A stretch of 45,908 nt of DNA from Thiohalomonas denitrificans (GCA_020725115.1 DYFR01000026.1:1-45908), one strand, 5' to 3'. Shown: positions 18,423-30,343, counted from the stretch's first letter. Translations and numbers: made by a program. The notes: generated by a model not told the origin, from the letters alone.

Positions 18423-20447
18423 TTATCCGGCGATGACGAACAGGGCGAGCATCAACAGCAGCCCGAGGATCATGGCGAAGGCGTAGTGATACAGGTAGCC
18501 GGACTGCACATGGCGTACCACCGATGACAGCCAACCCACCGTGCGCGCACTGCCGTTTACCAGCAGACCATCAATGAGGCGTACGTCGCCCCACTGCCAC
18601 AGCAGACGGCCGATACCGCGACTGCCGCCGGCAAAGAACCAGTCATTGAAGCGGTCGAAGCCGTACTTCTGCTCCAGGATGGAGTAGATGATCTGCAACC
18701 GTGCCTGGATCAGCGCCGGCACATGGGTGAACTTCATGTACAGCAGCCAGGCGGTGACCACACCGGCCAGCGCCAGCCAGAACGGCGCGGTGAGGAAGCC
18801 GTGCAGCACCATGCCCCAGGCACCATGATAGTTCTGCGCCAGTTGGCCCAGCACGTCATGCTGCGGCAATACCTGAATGGCGGCACCGAAGAAGTTGCCG
18901 AAACCCATCTCCGTGATGTACATGCCGCCGGCCAGCACCGAGGGTATCGCCAGCGCGATGAGCGGCAGCGTCACCACCCAGGGGGTTTCGTGCGGCTCGT
19001 GCACAGCGTGGTGGCCATGACCGTGATGCACATCGCGGAACCGTTCCTTGCCGTGGAACACCAGGAAGTACATGCGGAAAGAGTAGAAGGCAGTCACGAA
19101 CACGCCGAGCAGCACGCAGACGTAGGCAAAGCCGGCGCCGGGCAGCTGCGAGGCATGCACCGCCTCGATGATCAGATCCTTGGAGAAGAAACCGGCGAAG
19201 CCCGGCGTACCGATCAGTGCCAGCGAGCCGATCAGCGAGGTGATCCAGGTGATCGGCATGTATTTGCGCAGACCGCCCATGCGGCGCATGTCCTGCTCAT
19301 GGTGCATGGCGATGATCACCGAACCGGCGGCGAGGAACAGCAGTGCCTTGAAGAAGGCGTGGGTCATCAGATGGAACACGCCGGCGGCATAGGCCGAGGC
19401 GCCCAGGGCCACGGTCATGTAGCCGAGCTGCGACAGGGTGGAATAGGCCACCACGCGCTTGATGTCGTTCTGGATGATGCCGAGGAAGCCCATGAACAGC
19501 GCGGTGATGGCGCCGATGATCAGGATGAAGGACAGCGCGGTTTCCGACAGTTCGAACAGCGGCGACATGCGCGCCACCATGAAGATGCCGGCGGTGACCA
19601 TGGTGGCGGCGTGGATCAGGGCGGAGATCGGGGTCGGACCCTCCATGGAGTCCGGCAGCCACACGTGCAGCGGCACCTGGGCCGACTTGCCCATGGCGCC
19701 GACGAACAGCAGGATGCAGATCACCGTCATCACGCTCCACTCGGCTCCCGGCCACAACGACATGGTGAGATCCTTGTGCAGTTCGGCGGCATTGAACACA
19801 GCGGCATAGTCCAGGGTATTGAAGTACATCAACACCCCGGCGATACCGAGCAGGAAACCGAAATCGCCGACGCGGTTGACCAGGAAGGCCTTGAGGTTGG
19901 CATAGGTCGCAGTGGGGCGCTTGAGCCAGAAACCGATGAGCAGGTAGGACACCAGGCCCACCGCCTCCCAGCCGAAGAACAATTGCATGAAGTTGTTGGC
20001 CATGACCAGCATCAGCATGGAGAAGGTGAACAACGAGATGTAGCTGAAGAAGCGCTGGTAGCTGTTTCTGCCGGCACCGCTGCCTTCCGGCCAGTTCTCT
20101 TCATCGTGGGCCATGTAGCCGATGGTGTAGATATGCACCATCAATGAGACGAAGGTGACCACCACCATCATCATGGCCGACAGTTTGTCTACCAGGAACC
20201 CCACCTCGAAGGTGATGCCGTCCGACACCAGCCAGGTGTAGACACTGTGGGTAACAATGCCTGCATCCTGCACCACCACATGGTTGAACATCAGCAGTGA
20301 CAGCAGAAAGGCGATAGCCACGCCAATAATGGCGACGGTGTGCGCACCCACGCGGCCGATGGCGCCACCGAACAGACCGGCGATGAGCGCACCGATCAGC
20401 GGTGCCGCAACGATGGCTATATTCACATTGTGCAGGTTATCGAGCAC
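18423..20447 (-). CDS. nuoL: NADH-quinone oxidoreductase subunit L
   Basis: A 674-residue, the largest antiporter-like subunit, at the distal end of the membrane arm. QVPLHVWLPDSMEGPTPISALIHAATM and KRVVAYSTLSQLGYMTVALG are diagnostic. The C-terminal part holds the lateral helix region and a last TM helix. It has a GTG start (20447), 4 nt after the nuoK stop, with AAGGGG upstream. A His-rich loop (HHGHGHHAVHE, near residue 480) sits between TM helices; such loops are common and no metal role is shown. Confidence 0.97.
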   Translation of the reverse strand: MLDNLHNVNIAIVAAPLIGALIAGLFGGAIGRVGAHTVAIIGVAIAFLLSLLMFNHVVVQDAGIVTHSVYTWLVSDGITFEVGFLVDKLSAMMMVVVTFVSLMVHIYTIGYMAHDEENWPEGSGAGRNSYQRFFSYISLFTFSMLMLVMANNFMQLFFGWEAVGLVSYLLIGFWLKRPTATYANLKAFLVNRVGDFGFLLGIAGVLMYFNTLDYAAVFNAAELHKDLTMSLWPGAEWSVMTVICILLFVGAMGKSAQVPLHVWLPDSMEGPTPISALIHAATMVTAGIFMVARMSPLFELSETALSFILIIGAITALFMGFLGIIQNDIKRVVAYSTLSQLGYMTVALGASAYAAGVFHLMTHAFFKALLFLAAGSVIIAMHHEQDMRRMGGLRKYMPITWITSLIGSLALIGTPGFAGFFSKDLIIEAVHASQLPGAGFAYVCVLLGVFVTAFYSFRMYFLVFHGKERFRDVHHGHGHHAVHEPHETPWVVTLPLIALAIPSVLAGGMYITEMGFGNFFGAAIQVLPQHDVLGQLAQNYHGAWGMVLHGFLTAPFWLALAGVVTAWLLYMKFTHVPALIQARLQIIYSILEQKYGFDRFNDWFFAGGSRGIGRLLWQWGDVRLIDGLLVNGSARTVGWLSSVVRHVQSGYLYHYAFAMILGLLLMLALFVIAG

Positions 20448-20451
20448 AGGC

Positions 20452-20757
20452 CTACCCCTTCAAGCTATCCAGATCGGCAACGTTGATGCTGTGCCGGTTG
20501 CGGAACAGCACCACCAGTATGGCCAGACCGATGGCTGCCTCCGCCGCTGCCACCGTAAGAATGAAGAAGACGAAGACCTGACCGCCGCTATCACCCAGGA
20601 AATGGGAAAAGGCGATGAAATTCATATTGACCGCCAGCAACATCAGCTCCACGCACATCAGCAGGATGATCAGATTCTTGCGGTTGATGAACACCCCGGC
20701 CATGCTGATGCAGAACAGGATGGCGCCCAGAATCAGATAATTGGAAAGTGGGATCAT
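20452..20757 (-). CDS. nuoK: NADH-quinone oxidoreductase subunit K
   Basis: A 101-residue three-helix membrane subunit. [18 protein letters not shown] at the start and two conserved glutamates in [13 protein letters not shown] and [14 protein letters not shown] are the proton-path residues. The frame extends upstream into nuoJ, but the ATG at 20757 gives the standard start and length. Confidence 0.96.
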   Translation of the reverse strand: MIPLSNYLILGAILFCISMAGVFINRKNLIILLMCVELMLLAVNMNFIAFSHFLGDSGGQVFVFFILTVAAAEAAIGLAILVVLFRNRHSINVADLDSLKG

Positions 20758-20773
20758 TCTTCTCGGGCCTCGC

Positions 20774-21379
20774 TTACTTGCGCTTTTCCGCATCCATCTG
20801 CACCAGACGCACGCGATCATTGCGGCGCACCGCCACCTGATCCGGCACATTCTGGCTCTTGCTGCTGCCCCGTTGCCGCAGTGTCAGCGCAATCGCCGCC
20901 ACAATGGCCACCAGCAAAATCACCGCTGCAATCTCGAATGGATAGACATAGGTGGTATAGAGCAACAGGCCCAGTTCACGGGTGTTTGAGTAATCCGCAC
21001 CATGCGGTATCGGCGCCGGCATCTGCTCCAGACCAAAGTGCCGCTGTCCCACGGCCAGTGCCATCACCGCTACCGTCAGCAGGGCGACGATTATGCCTAC
21101 CGGCAGGTAGCGGGCAAATCCCTCGCGCATGGTGGCCGTCTTGATATCCAGCATCATCACCACAAACAGGAACAGCACCATCACGGCACCGACATAGACC
21201 AGTACCAGGGTAATGGCGAGGAACTCCGCCTCCAGCATCAGCCACAGCGCGGCACTGGTAAAGAAGGCCAACACCAGAAACAGGATCGCATGCACCGAGT
21301 TGCGCACTGAAATCACCATGCTGGCGGAAAACACCAGGATGGCGGCAAAGACATAAAACAGTATCTGTTCAAAGCTCAT
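20774..21379 (-). CDS. nuoJ: NADH-quinone oxidoreductase subunit J
   Basis: A 201-residue membrane subunit with five helices. [30 protein letters not shown] is the TM3 region with the pi-bulge tyrosine (positions about 49-78). A charged C-terminal tail ([16 protein letters not shown] onward) is present. It sits between nuoI and nuoK. Confidence 0.96.
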   Translation of the reverse strand: MSFEQILFYVFAAILVFSASMVISVRNSVHAILFLVLAFFTSAALWLMLEAEFLAITLVLVYVGAVMVLFLFVVMMLDIKTATMREGFARYLPVGIIVALLTVAVMALAVGQRHFGLEQMPAPIPHGADYSNTRELGLLLYTTYVYPFEIAAVILLVAIVAAIALTLRQRGSSKSQNVPDQVAVRRNDRVRLVQMDAEKRK

Positions 21380-21411
21380 GATGGGATCCGCGATTATGGT
21401 TCAGCGTCACT

Positions 21412-21900
21412 TCAGCGGTAACGGGAATCCGCTGCCCGGTCGGCCGCGATCTGTTGTTCGTATTTGTCACCCACCGCCAGCAGTTTGGCCTTGGTCATCA
21501 TCAGATCGCCGCGCTGCTCACCGTGATACTCATAGATGTTGGTCTCAACAATGGAGTCCACCGGGCACGATTCCTCACAGTAGCCGCAAAAGATGCACTT
21601 GGTCAGATCGATGTCATAACGCGTGGTGCGGCGGCTGCCGTCCTCGCGTGGCGCCGACTCTATGGTAATGGCCAGCGCCGGACACACCACCTCGCACAGC
21701 TTGCAGGCAATGCAGCGCTCCTCACCATTGGGATAGCGGCGTAACGCATGCAGGCCACGGAAACGCGGCGACAGCGGCGCGCGCTCTTCCGGATACTGCA
21801 CGGTGATCTTGCGGCGGAACATGTAACGGCCGGTAACGCTCATGCCACGCAACAGTTCCAGCAGGAACAGGCTCTTGAAGAAACGCATCATCGCTTTCAT
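21412..21900 (-). CDS. nuoI: NADH-quinone oxidoreductase subunit I
   Basis: A 162-residue ferredoxin-like subunit carrying two [4Fe-4S] clusters (N6a and N6b) that pass electrons to N2. Both motifs are intact: [12 protein letters not shown] and [12 protein letters not shown]. The ATG at 21900 has GGAG about 6 nt upstream, and the longer frame upstream would overlap nuoH, so I reject it. Confidence 0.97.
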   Translation of the reverse strand: MKAMMRFFKSLFLLELLRGMSVTGRYMFRRKITVQYPEERAPLSPRFRGLHALRRYPNGEERCIACKLCEVVCPALAITIESAPREDGSRRTTRYDIDLTKCIFCGYCEESCPVDSIVETNIYEYHGEQRGDLMMTKAKLLAVGDKYEQQIAADRAADSRYR

Positions 21901-21910
21901 TGCCGTCTCC

Positions 21911-22978
21911 TCACGCCTTGCCGAACCAGGGTTCCAGCCCGGCCATGATGGCCGCACCGATCAGTACCAGCCAGACTATGGTCAGGGGGATGAACACCTT
22001 CCAGCCCAGACGCATCAACTGGTCATAGCGGTAACGCGGGAAAGTAGCGCGGAACCAGAGGAACAGAAACAGGAAAAATGAGGTCTTGGCCGCCAGCCAG
22101 AACAGGCTCGGCTCGCCCAGCCAGGAGTCGGTCCAGCCCTGGAACGGCGATAGCCAGCCACCCAGGAACAGCAGGGAGGAGAGCACGCCGATGATAATCA
22201 TGTTGGCATACTCGGCCATGAAGAATACCGCAAAAGTGGTGCCGGAATAGTCCACGTGGAAACCGGCGACGATCTCGGATTCACCTTCAGCCAGATCGAA
22301 TGGTGCGCGGTTGGTTTCCGCCAGACCGGAGATGAAATACACACCGAGCAGCGGCAGTAACGGCAGCCAGTACCAGCTGAACAATCCCCACTCGCCCTGC
22401 TGAGCCCGCACGATTTCGCCCAGATTGAGGCTGCCGGCGGCCATCAGCACGCCGACCAGGGCAAAGCCCATGGCGATCTCGTAGGACACCATCTGTGCCG
22501 CCGAACGCATGGCGCCGAGGAAGGCATACTTGGAGTTGGAGGCCCAGCCGGCCAGGATGATGCCGTACACGCCCATGGAACCGATGGCCAGCACATACAG
22601 CAGGCTGGCATTGATGTCTGCCAGCACCAGAGTGTCATTGAACGGGATCACCGCCCACATCGCCAGTGCCGGCGCCATGGCAAGAACCGGCGCGATCAAA
22701 AATACCTTCTTGTCCGCACCGCTGGGAATGACGATTTCCTTGAACATCAGCTTGACGGCATCGGCGATGGGCTGCAGCCAGCCACGCGGGCCGACCCGAT
22801 TGGGGCCGATACGAACCTGCATGTAACCGATGATCTTGCGTTCGGCGTAGGTGAGATAGGCCACCGCCACCATCAACGGGGCGATGATCGCCACGATCTT
22901 GAGCATGATCACGACCAGCGTCTGCAAGACGGTCGGCCAGCTGTCCCACATTACCAATGTCTGTAACATCTCGATCAT
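21911..22978 (-). CDS. nuoH: NADH-quinone oxidoreductase subunit H
   Basis: A 355-residue, eight-helix membrane subunit at the junction with the hydrophilic arm, forming the quinone site. [45 protein letters not shown] and the C-terminal [18 protein letters not shown] are hallmark segments. The start is ATG at 22978; 25 nt separate it from nuoG. Confidence 0.97.
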   Translation of the reverse strand: MIEMLQTLVMWDSWPTVLQTLVVIMLKIVAIIAPLMVAVAYLTYAERKIIGYMQVRIGPNRVGPRGWLQPIADAVKLMFKEIVIPSGADKKVFLIAPVLAMAPALAMWAVIPFNDTLVLADINASLLYVLAIGSMGVYGIILAGWASNSKYAFLGAMRSAAQMVSYEIAMGFALVGVLMAAGSLNLGEIVRAQQGEWGLFSWYWLPLLPLLGVYFISGLAETNRAPFDLAEGESEIVAGFHVDYSGTTFAVFFMAEYANMIIIGVLSSLLFLGGWLSPFQGWTDSWLGEPSLFWLAAKTSFFLFLFLWFRATFPRYRYDQLMRLGWKVFIPLTIVWLVLIGAAIMAGLEPWFGKA

Positions 22979-23003
22979 GCGTCGTTTCCGCTCGCCTTCA
23001 TGC

Positions 23004-25388
23004 TCATTCTGCCGCTGTCAGTTCCAGCACTGCATCCGCGCCCAGCATGGCTGAGGTCGCCACGCCTGCCGGCACATGCACACAGCCATTCGGCACCCGT
23101 TCATCCAGTACCAGCGGCAACACACAGGTACCACCACTCTGCGTCACCCGTACCCTCGCTGCCGTAGCCACGCCATATTGTGCAGCCATGGCAGCATTGA
23201 GTCGTGCCACTCCCGCAGTGGCATCCGGCGTGTTCTGCAGAGCGGCGCTGCGGCGCACCATGCCATCCACGCTGTAAATCGGGTAGTCGATGATACGTGA
23301 CAGGCCACTGCCGCGCGTGGGCAGCGCAGCCGGTGCCTTCCAGACCAGCTTGCTGCTCGGCAATACCGCACTGCAGGCTGCTTCGAGTTCATTGCGCACC
23401 TCATCTGAGGCGTCGTAATCAAAACCATCCAGGTTGCACAGGTTGCCCAGCACACGCAGCACCTTCCAGCCGGGACGCACCTGCCCCGGCGGCGTGGTGC
23501 AACCGGCAAAACCCTGCCAGCGCCCTTCCACATTGACCTGGGTGCCTGACGTTTCGGGAAACAGTGCAATGGGCAGCAACACATCGGCATAGTCGCGCAT
23601 GGCGTCAGTGACGTAGGGGGTCAACGCCACCACACACTCCGCCGCAGCCAATGCCGCGCGGGCCGCAGCGCCATCAATACAATCCAGCTCCGGCTCCACA
23701 TTCAGCACCACATAGCCCTTCAACCCGCCGGACACCATGCCACGCCAGTCCAGACCGGCACTGTCGCTCGCCTCTCCACCGGCACGACGATGGGGTACGG
23801 CGCCGGCCAGCCAGGCTCCCGCACTGTTGCCTCCCTCGGACAGTATGCCGAAACGTGCACCGGAAAGCCGCGCCACCAGACTGGCCAGCATCAGCAAAGC
23901 ACCCTGCTGCGGATGATAAGCAACGGTATTGCCCACCATCACTGCCGCCTGCGCGGCATCCTTGAGGTTGCGCGCCATCAGGCGATGCTCATCCAGCACC
24001 ACCACACCGGCTGCGAGTGCGGCGAAGCCCTCGGGGGCCTGTTCGCCATTCAGCTCCAGCAGGGACTGGGCAATGGCGATGAGCTCCTGCGACATGGCCG
24101 CCGGGTCAACCACACGGCGTGCCGCCAGCGGGAAGTTGAAATCATAATCGACGGGATTCACCGCCATCAGGCGCGCACCACCGCGTGCGGCCTTGCGCAG
24201 GCGCAGCGCAACAAGCGGCTGCTCCTTGCGCACGTTGGAACCGACCAGCAGCGCCGCATCGAGATTGTCCAGATCGGCCAGCGCCTGCCCCAGCCAGGGG
24301 AAAGCGGGAATGGCCTCCTGGGTGGAGAGGTCGAGCTGACGCAGACGGTGATCGATGTTGTTGCTGCCGAGACCGCGCAACAGCTTCTGCAACAGATAGA
24401 ACTCTTCGGTAGTGGCTCCATATCCGGCCAGCGCACCCAGCTGCCGTGCAGCATGATTCTGCATCACACTGCGCAGACCCTGTGCCGCGGCAGTCAATGC
24501 CGTATTCCAGTCCACGGTCTGCCATGCGCCATCACGCTTTATCTGCGGTGCGAGCAGGCGCTCTTCATGCGCCAGTGCCAGATAACTGAAGCGATCGCGG
24601 TCGGCGAGCCAGACCTCGTTGATTTCATCATTCTCACGCGGGCGCACCCGCATCACATTGTGGCCACGCACATCGAGATGCAGATTGGCACCAACACAAT
24701 CATGCGGCGACACGGAGGCATGCGCCTTCAGCTCCCATGGCCGCGCACTATACCGGTACGGACGCGAGGTGAGCGCGCCCACCGGACACAAATCGATGAT
24801 GTTGCCGGACAGTTCGGAAGACAGTGATTTCTCCACGTAGGTGCCGATATGCATGTGTTCGCCGCGCCCTGGCGCGCCCAGCTCCATCACCCCGGCGATC
24901 TCCTCGCCGAAGCGGACACAACGGGTGCAATGAATACAGCGGGTCATGTCGGTGGCCACCAGTGGCCCGATATCGGGCGACGCCACCACCCGCTTGCCTT
25001 CGTGAAAACGCGACACATCCCTGCCATAGCCCATTGCCATTTCCTGCAGGTCGCACTCGCCGCCCTGATCGCAAATGGGGCAATCGAGCGGGTGGTTGAT
25101 GAGCAGGAACTCCATCACGTTGCGCTGGGCGGCGATGGCCTTGGGCGAACGCGTCCAAACCTTCATGCCTTCGGTCACCGGCGTGGCGCAGGCGGGCAGT
25201 GGCTTGGCCACCTTTTCCACCTCCACCAGGCACATGCGGCAGCTGGCTGCCACCGACAGTTTCTTGTGATAGCAGAAGCGCGGGATCGTGATGCCGGCCT
25301 CATCGGCCACCTCGATCAGCATCGCCCCTGGGCGGGCCTGTACCGGTTTGCCGTTGATCTCGATAGTTACCATAGGGCTGCCGCTCAT
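23004..25388 (-). CDS. nuoG: NADH-quinone oxidoreductase subunit G
   Basis: A 794-residue iron-sulfur subunit of the peripheral arm. N-terminal cysteines form [2Fe-2S] N1b ([16 protein letters not shown]), the N5 site is [16 protein letters not shown], and N4 is [13 protein letters not shown] plus a later Cys. A degenerate molybdopterin-oxidoreductase-like domain follows. After [14 protein letters not shown] the extra CxxCxxxC of the N7 cluster, present in E. coli, is missing, so N7 is probably absent, as in many bacteria. The ATG start at 25388 lies 7 nt after nuoF; the ATG at 25373 is also possible. Confidence 0.95.
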   Translation of the reverse strand: MSGSPMVTIEINGKPVQARPGAMLIEVADEAGITIPRFCYHKKLSVAASCRMCLVEVEKVAKPLPACATPVTEGMKVWTRSPKAIAAQRNVMEFLLINHPLDCPICDQGGECDLQEMAMGYGRDVSRFHEGKRVVASPDIGPLVATDMTRCIHCTRCVRFGEEIAGVMELGAPGRGEHMHIGTYVEKSLSSELSGNIIDLCPVGALTSRPYRYSARPWELKAHASVSPHDCVGANLHLDVRGHNVMRVRPRENDEINEVWLADRDRFSYLALAHEERLLAPQIKRDGAWQTVDWNTALTAAAQGLRSVMQNHAARQLGALAGYGATTEEFYLLQKLLRGLGSNNIDHRLRQLDLSTQEAIPAFPWLGQALADLDNLDAALLVGSNVRKEQPLVALRLRKAARGGARLMAVNPVDYDFNFPLAARRVVDPAAMSQELIAIAQSLLELNGEQAPEGFAALAAGVVVLDEHRLMARNLKDAAQAAVMVGNTVAYHPQQGALLMLASLVARLSGARFGILSEGGNSAGAWLAGAVPHRRAGGEASDSAGLDWRGMVSGGLKGYVVLNVEPELDCIDGAAARAALAAAECVVALTPYVTDAMRDYADVLLPIALFPETSGTQVNVEGRWQGFAGCTTPPGQVRPGWKVLRVLGNLCNLDGFDYDASDEVRNELEAACSAVLPSSKLVWKAPAALPTRGSGLSRIIDYPIYSVDGMVRRSAALQNTPDATAGVARLNAAMAAQYGVATAARVRVTQSGGTCVLPLVLDERVPNGCVHVPAGVATSAMLGADAVLELTAAE

Positions 25389-25395
25389 GCTGGTG

Positions 25396-26661
25396 TCACA
25401 CCATGCACTTCTTGTGATCGATGTGGTACTGGAATTCGTCGCGATAGTGCTTGATGAAGCTCTTCACCGGCATCGCCGCCGCGTCGCCCAAAGCACAGAT
25501 GGTATGCCCTTCGATCTGGCTGGCTGCCTGCACCAGCAGATCCAGGTCTTCCTGCCGCCCCTCACCATGCTCGATGCGGTGCACCATGCGCGCCAGCCAG
25601 CCGGTGCCCTCACGGCATGGAGTACACTGGCCGCACGACTCCTCGAAATAGAAGTGCGACAGGCGCGCCAGCACTCCGACCATGCAGGTTGTCTCATCCA
25701 TCACGATGACCGAACCGGCGCCGAGCATGGAACCGGCCTTGGAGATGGAGTCATAGTCCATGGTCATGCCCATGGCGATCTCCGCCGGCAGCACCGGGGT
25801 AGAGCTGCCGCCGGGGATCACCGCCTTCAGCTTGTGTCCCTTCCACACGCCGCCGGCCAGTTCCAGCAGATCGGCAAACGGCAGGCCCATGGGCACCTCG
25901 TAGTTGCCCGGCTTGTTGACGTGACCGGAGACGGAGAACAGCTTGGTGCCGCCGTTGTTGGGCTTGCCCAGTTCCAGGAACCACTGGCCGCCGTGCTGCA
26001 GGATCACCGGTACCGAGGCCAGTGACTCGGTATTGTTGATGGTGGTAGGGCGACCATACAGGCCGTAGCTGGCGGGAAACGGTGGTTTGAAACGCGGCTG
26101 GCCCTTCTTGCCTTCCAGCGATTCCAGCAAGGCGGTCTCTTCACCGCAGACATAGGCGCCGGCACCCAGGTGCACGTCGATGTCGAAGTCGATGCCGGAC
26201 CCCATGATGTTCCTGCCCAGCAGGCCGGCGGCGCGCGCTTCTTCGATGGCCGCCTGAAAACGCTCGTAGGGCTCCCAGAACTCACCGCGGATGTAGTTAT
26301 AACCCTTGCTGGCGCCCATGGTGTAACCGGCGATGGCCATACCCTCCACCAGCTGGTGCGGGTTGTAGCGCAGGATATCGCGATCCTTGCAGGTACCCGG
26401 CTCGCCCTCGTCGGAATTGCACACCACGTACTTCTGTCCTTCGACATTGCGCGGCATGAAGCTCCACTTCAGGCCGGTGGGGAAACCGGCACCGCCACGG
26501 CCGCGCAGGGCCGAGGTCTTCAGCTCGGCAATGATGCTGTCAGGAGCGGTCTTCTCCTTGAGAATCTTTTCCCACACCGAATAACCGCCCACGCTGCGAT
26601 AACTATCCAGCGTCCAGGGCTGCTCCAGGTGCAGAGTACGGAAACAGACGTCGTTGGCCAT
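25396..26661 (-). CDS. nuoF: NADH-quinone oxidoreductase subunit F
   Basis: A 421-residue flavoprotein that takes electrons from NADH. It shows the FMN/NADH glycine-rich motif [10 protein letters not shown] (residues 54-63), the second glycine-rich [16 protein letters not shown], and the [4Fe-4S] N3 motif [11 protein letters not shown] with a later Cys in HTICALGDA. The start is ATG, 14 nt after nuoE. Confidence 0.97.
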   Translation of the reverse strand: MANDVCFRTLHLEQPWTLDSYRSVGGYSVWEKILKEKTAPDSIIAELKTSALRGRGGAGFPTGLKWSFMPRNVEGQKYVVCNSDEGEPGTCKDRDILRYNPHQLVEGMAIAGYTMGASKGYNYIRGEFWEPYERFQAAIEEARAAGLLGRNIMGSGIDFDIDVHLGAGAYVCGEETALLESLEGKKGQPRFKPPFPASYGLYGRPTTINNTESLASVPVILQHGGQWFLELGKPNNGGTKLFSVSGHVNKPGNYEVPMGLPFADLLELAGGVWKGHKLKAVIPGGSSTPVLPAEIAMGMTMDYDSISKAGSMLGAGSVIVMDETTCMVGVLARLSHFYFEESCGQCTPCREGTGWLARMVHRIEHGEGRQEDLDLLVQAASQIEGHTICALGDAAAMPVKSFIKHYRDEFQYHIDHKKCMV

Positions 26662-26675
26662 GTGCAGTGCGCCCC

Positions 26676-27170
26676 TTATTCCAGGCCGTCGATGATGCGG
26701 TCGATGAGCTCAGGGGTGAGCTGCTCGTAATATTGCCGCGCAATCTGTGCAACCGGCGCGTTGACACAGGCACCGAGGCATTCCACTTCCTTCAGCGTGT
26801 AGCGGCCATCGGCAGTGGTCTCGCCGAGCTTGATGCCGAGGCGTTGCTGCAGGTGCTTCACCACATCTTCCGAGCCACGCAGCAGGCAGGAAATATTGGT
26901 ACACACATTGATCTTGTGGCGCCCCACCGGCTCCAGCTGATACATGGAATAGAACGTAGCCACTTCATACACGGCAATGGGGGTCATGCCCAGATAGGCC
27001 GCCACCGCATCCATCAGTTCAGTGGTAAGCCAGCCGGCATTCTGATCCTGGGCGATGCGCAGCGCAGCCATCACTGCCGACTGCTTGCGCTCGGGCGGGT
27101 ATTTTGCGACCCAGGTGTCGATCTCGGCACGCGAGGCCGGCGTCAGCAATTCGATATTTGCCTGTGCCAT
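26676..27170 (-). CDS. nuoE: NADH-quinone oxidoreductase subunit E
   Basis: A 164-residue thioredoxin-fold subunit with [2Fe-2S] N1a, seen as CTNISC and a second pair in LGACVNAP. The N-terminal helical part is complete. The start codon overlaps the nuoD stop by 1 nt (TGATG), implying coupled translation. Confidence 0.96.
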   Translation of the reverse strand: MAQANIELLTPASRAEIDTWVAKYPPERKQSAVMAALRIAQDQNAGWLTTELMDAVAAYLGMTPIAVYEVATFYSMYQLEPVGRHKINVCTNISCLLRGSEDVVKHLQQRLGIKLGETTADGRYTLKEVECLGACVNAPVAQIARQYYEQLTPELIDRIIDGLE

Positions 27171-28429
27171 CAGCGGTCAATCTCTCCGAATACGATGTCC
27201 TGCGTACCGATCACGGTGACCACGTCGGCCAGCATGTGGCCGCGCACCATCTCATCGAGTCCCGACAGATGGGCAAAACCGGGAGCGCGGATCTTCATAC
27301 GATAGGGTTTATTGGCACCGTCGGACACCAGATAGATGCCGAACTCGCCCTTGGGATGTTCCACCGCCGCATAGGCCTCGCCTTCCGGCAGGCTGATACC
27401 CTCGGAAAAGAGCTTGAAGTGGTGGATCAGCGCTTCCATGTCCTGTTTCATTTCGGCGCGCGGCGGCGGCGCCACCTTGTGATCATCCAGCATCACCGGA
27501 CCGGGATTGTTGCGCAGCCACTGCACACATTGTCTGATGATGCGGTTGGACTGGCGGAACTCCTCGATGCGTACCAGATAGCGGTCGTAACTGTCGCCGT
27601 TGCTGCCCAACGGGATGTCAAAGTCGAGCTGGTCATATGCTGCGTAAGGCTGCTTCTTGCGCAAATCCCAGGCTACGCCAGAACCGCGCAACATCGGGCC
27701 GGTGAAGCCCATTTGCAGGGCGCGCTCGGGCGATACCACACCGATACCTACGGTGCGTTGCTTCCAGATGCGGTTATCGGTGAGCAGGGTTTCGTACTCG
27801 TCCACATAACCGGGGAAACGGTTGGTGAAGTCCTCGATGAAATCGAGCAGTGAACCCTGGCGGTTATCATTGCGCGCCTTGAGATCGGCCTCCGAATGCC
27901 ACTTGGTTGCCTTGGTGTCATGCTGTGGCATGCGCTCCGGCAGATCACGATAGACGCCGCCGGGACGGTAATAGGCAGCATGCAGGCGCGCGCCCGATAC
28001 CGCCTCGTAGCAGTCCATCAGATCCTCACGTTCGCGGAAGGCATAGAGGAACATTGTCATGGCGCCCACATCGAGGGCATGCGAACCAATCCACAGCAGG
28101 TGATTGAGGATGCGCGTGATCTCATCGAACATCACACGGATGTACTGCGCCCGCTCCGGTGCCTCGATACCGAGCATCTTTTCCACGGCCAGGCAGTAGG
28201 CATGCTCGTTGGACATCATCGACACATAGTCGAGACGATCCATATAGGGCAGGTTTTGTACGTAATGGCGCTGCTCGGCCAGCTTTTCGGTACCGCGATG
28301 CAGCAAACCGATATGCGGGTCGGCACGCTGAATCACTTCGCCGTCCATTTCCAGGATCAGGCGCAATACACCATGCGCGGCCGGATGCTGCGGGCCGAAG
28401 TTGAGGGTGAAATTACGGATTTCGGCCAC
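27170..28429 (-). CDS. nuoD: NADH-quinone oxidoreductase subunit D
   Basis: A 419-residue 49-kDa subunit that builds the quinone cavity with NuoB and Nuo[16 protein letters not shown] at the N terminus and [18 protein letters not shown] near the C terminus are diagnostic. The start is GTG at 28429, 2 nt after the nuoC stop. nuoC and nuoD are separate genes here, unlike the fused nuoCD of E. coli. Confidence 0.97.
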   Translation of the reverse strand: MAEIRNFTLNFGPQHPAAHGVLRLILEMDGEVIQRADPHIGLLHRGTEKLAEQRHYVQNLPYMDRLDYVSMMSNEHAYCLAVEKMLGIEAPERAQYIRVMFDEITRILNHLLWIGSHALDVGAMTMFLYAFREREDLMDCYEAVSGARLHAAYYRPGGVYRDLPERMPQHDTKATKWHSEADLKARNDNRQGSLLDFIEDFTNRFPGYVDEYETLLTDNRIWKQRTVGIGVVSPERALQMGFTGPMLRGSGVAWDLRKKQPYAAYDQLDFDIPLGSNGDSYDRYLVRIEEFRQSNRIIRQCVQWLRNNPGPVMLDDHKVAPPPRAEMKQDMEALIHHFKLFSEGISLPEGEAYAAVEHPKGEFGIYLVSDGANKPYRMKIRAPGFAHLSGLDEMVRGHMLADVVTVIGTQDIVFGEIDR

Positions 28430-28431
28430 GG

Positions 28432-29055
28432 CTACTTGTCTCCCTGCGCTGCCGGCACTTCCGGCGTCACATAGCGATGATCGTGGCGGATGACGCGCGG
28501 CACCAGGTTACGCGGCTCGATACTTACCGGCTGGTAGACCACCCGTCCCTTCTCCGGGTCATAGCGCATCTCCACATTGCCGCTGATGGGGAAATCCTTG
28601 CGGAACGGATGGCCGACAAAACCATAGTCGGTAAGGATGCGGCGCAGATCCGGATGTCCCTCGAACACGATACCAAACAGATCGAAGGCCTCACGCTCGT
28701 ACCAGTTGGCTGAACTCCACAGGGATATCACCGAGTCCACCAGCGGCACTTCGCCTTCAGTGAACACCTTGAGGCGGATACGGTGGTTGTTGCGTACCGA
28801 CAGCAGATGATAGGCCACTGCATAGCGTGGGCCGTTCCAGCTGCCGTTGCCGTAATCGGAATAGTCCAGCCCGCACAGGTCGATGAGCTGCTCGCAGGCA
28901 AATTCCGGTTCATCGCGCAACACGCGACCAACTTCAAGCAGGTGCACCTTCGGCACCTCGATGGTGAGTTCACCCAAGGCGACGCTGCAACGCCCGATAC
29001 GGCCCTGCAGGCGTTGCAGCACACGCGTTGAAAGACCCTGATAGTAATCAGACAT
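28432..29055 (-). CDS. nuoC: NADH-quinone oxidoreductase subunit C
   Basis: A 207-residue 30-kDa subunit of the peripheral arm. The segments [27 protein letters not shown] and GHPFRKDFP are the family signature, and the C-terminal [10 protein letters not shown] extension is typical of Proteobacteria. The ATG is at 29055, 18 nt from nuoB. Confidence 0.96.
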   Translation of the reverse strand: MSDYYQGLSTRVLQRLQGRIGRCSVALGELTIEVPKVHLLEVGRVLRDEPEFACEQLIDLCGLDYSDYGNGSWNGPRYAVAYHLLSVRNNHRIRLKVFTEGEVPLVDSVISLWSSANWYEREAFDLFGIVFEGHPDLRRILTDYGFVGHPFRKDFPISGNVEMRYDPEKGRVVYQPVSIEPRNLVPRVIRHDHRYVTPEVPAAQGDK

Positions 29056-29073
29056 GCCGCAGGACTCTCGCTG

Positions 29074-29550
29074 TTAACGGGCTATGGTACTGGTGCGCCG
29101 GATCTTGTTCTGCAGTTGCAGAATGCCGTACAGCAGCGCCTCCGCCGTCGGCGGACAACCCGGCACGTAGATGTCGACCGGCACGATACGGTCGCAACCG
29201 CGCACCACGGAATAGGAATAGTGGTAGTAGCCGCCGCCGTTGGCGCAAGATCCCATGGAGATCACCCAGCGCGGCTCCGGCATCTGGTCATAGACCTTGC
29301 GCAGGGGCGCGGCCATCTTGTTGCACAGGGTGCCGGCGACAATCATCACATCAGACTGGCGCGGGCTGGGACGGAACACAATGCCGAAACGATCCAGGTC
29401 GTAGCGTGAGGCACCGGCCTGCATCATCTCCACCGCACAGCAGGCCAGACCGAAGGTCATCGGCCACATGGAGCCGGTTCGGGCCCAGTTGATCAGCTTG
29501 TCGGCGGAAGTGGTGACGAAGCCCTTTTCCAGGATACCTTCTATTCCCAC
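29074..29550 (-). CDS. nuoB: NADH-quinone oxidoreductase subunit B
   Basis: A 158-residue subunit carrying the terminal [4Fe-4S] cluster N2, with C37-C38 in [10 protein letters not shown], plus GSCANGGG and [15 protein letters not shown] at 29571 would add 7 residues. I prefer the GTG at 29550, which gives the usual start (M)GIEGILEKG and normal length and overlaps the nuoA stop by 10 nt. Confidence 0.93.
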   Translation of the reverse strand: MGIEGILEKGFVTTSADKLINWARTGSMWPMTFGLACCAVEMMQAGASRYDLDRFGIVFRPSPRQSDVMIVAGTLCNKMAAPLRKVYDQMPEPRWVISMGSCANGGGYYHYSYSVVRGCDRIVPVDIYVPGCPPTAEALLYGILQLQNKIRRTSTIAR

Positions 29551-29897
29551 TGCAGGGCCCCCTTCTTCCACTCGTAGATGAAGCCGATGACCAGCAGGCC
29601 GAGGAACAGCATCATGGCCATGAAGCCGAACATGCCGATTTCACGCAGGGCCACTGCCCAGGGAAACAGAAAGGCGATTTCCAGATCAAAGATGATGAAC
29701 AGAATGGCAACCAGATAGTAACGCACATCGAATTTCATGCGTGCGTCTTCGAAGGCCTCGAAACCGCACTCGTAGGCAGAGAGCTTTTCTGCGTCCGGCT
29801 TGCGCGGACCGAGAACAAAACCGATAACGATGAAGGCAGTGCCGAACAGGAGGCCGACGATCATGAAAATGAGGATCGGCAGGTAGTTTTCCAGCAT
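29541..29897 (-). CDS. nuoA: NADH-quinone oxidoreductase subunit A
   Basis: A 118-residue three-helix membrane subunit, first gene of the operon. [32 protein letters not shown] contains the conserved Cys-containing loop of the quinone chamber (residues 43-74). It lies behind a leader of about 90 nt from the predicted promoter. Confidence 0.97.
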   Translation of the reverse strand: MLENYLPILIFMIVGLLFGTAFIVIGFVLGPRKPDAEKLSAYECGFEAFEDARMKFDVRYYLVAILFIIFDLEIAFLFPWAVALREIGMFGFMAMMLFLGLLVIGFIYEWKKGALQWE

Positions 29898-29991
29898 GCT
29901 TGGCTACGCTCCCAGAAAGCGGAAATTTGCATTACAGCCTGCAATTTCCGATGAAATAATTATGTTGTTCTGCTTTATTTTAAGTCCACGG

Positions 29992-30021
29992 AGTCTAGGC
30001 TAGTGACGGATCAGGTGTCAA
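29992..30021 (-). promoter_or_regulatory. candidate promoter of the nuo operon
   Basis: On the minus strand a consensus TTGACA (30021-30016), an 18-nt spacer and TAGACT (29997-29992) lie about 95 nt upstream of nuoA. This is in the 361-nt gap between nuoA and the Leu tRNA (29898-30258), which is visibly AT-rich and contains no gene that I can see. Apart from this promoter and the tRNA-Leu terminator I see only short inverted repeats there, for example TGCAT-ACC-ATGCA near 30170, with no assigned role. Confidence 0.6.
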
Positions 30022-30212
30022 GTTTGAGTTATGACAATTCTCTTTTTGTTTCATGAAGTTATCCATGCCATTAATTTTTTTATGGAATAACCTGCACCAT
30101 CGTACCCGCCGGTAACTTCACAGGCTCAACAATGCCCCCTTTCTTGTAACCGCGCCTGCACAGATGCATACCATGCAATGATGTCACAAAGCACTCACTG
30201 AAGGTTTGGAGA

Positions 30213-30249
30213 CAAAAAAAATGCCCGGCTCAACACTGAGCCGGGCATT
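30213..30249 (-). terminator. terminator after tRNA-Leu
   Basis: On the minus strand ATGCCCGGCTCA-GTGT-TGAGCCGGGCAT (30248-30221) is a perfect 12-bp stem followed by a run of T (30221-30214). It closes the tpiA-secG-tRNA-Leu unit 10 nt beyond the tRNA and separates it from nuoA. Confidence 0.92.
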
Positions 30250-30258
30250 CGTCATGAT

Positions 30259-30343
30259 TGGTGCGGACGGTGGGACTCGAACCCACACAGCTTGCGCCAC
30301 CACCCCCTCAAGATGGCGTGTCTACCAATTCCACCACGTCCGC
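30259..30343 (-). tRNA. tRNA-Leu (GAG)
   Basis: An 85-nt tRNA with a long variable arm and encoded CCA. The anticodon loop is CTTGAGG (GAG), and the T-loop GGTTCGAGTCC is normal. Like E. coli leuU it lies just after secG. Confidence 0.95.

Noticed and set aside
18723..20147. Plus-strand open frame opposite nuoL
   Set aside because: It is His/Gln/Gly-rich shadow sequence opposite a well-supported nuo gene.
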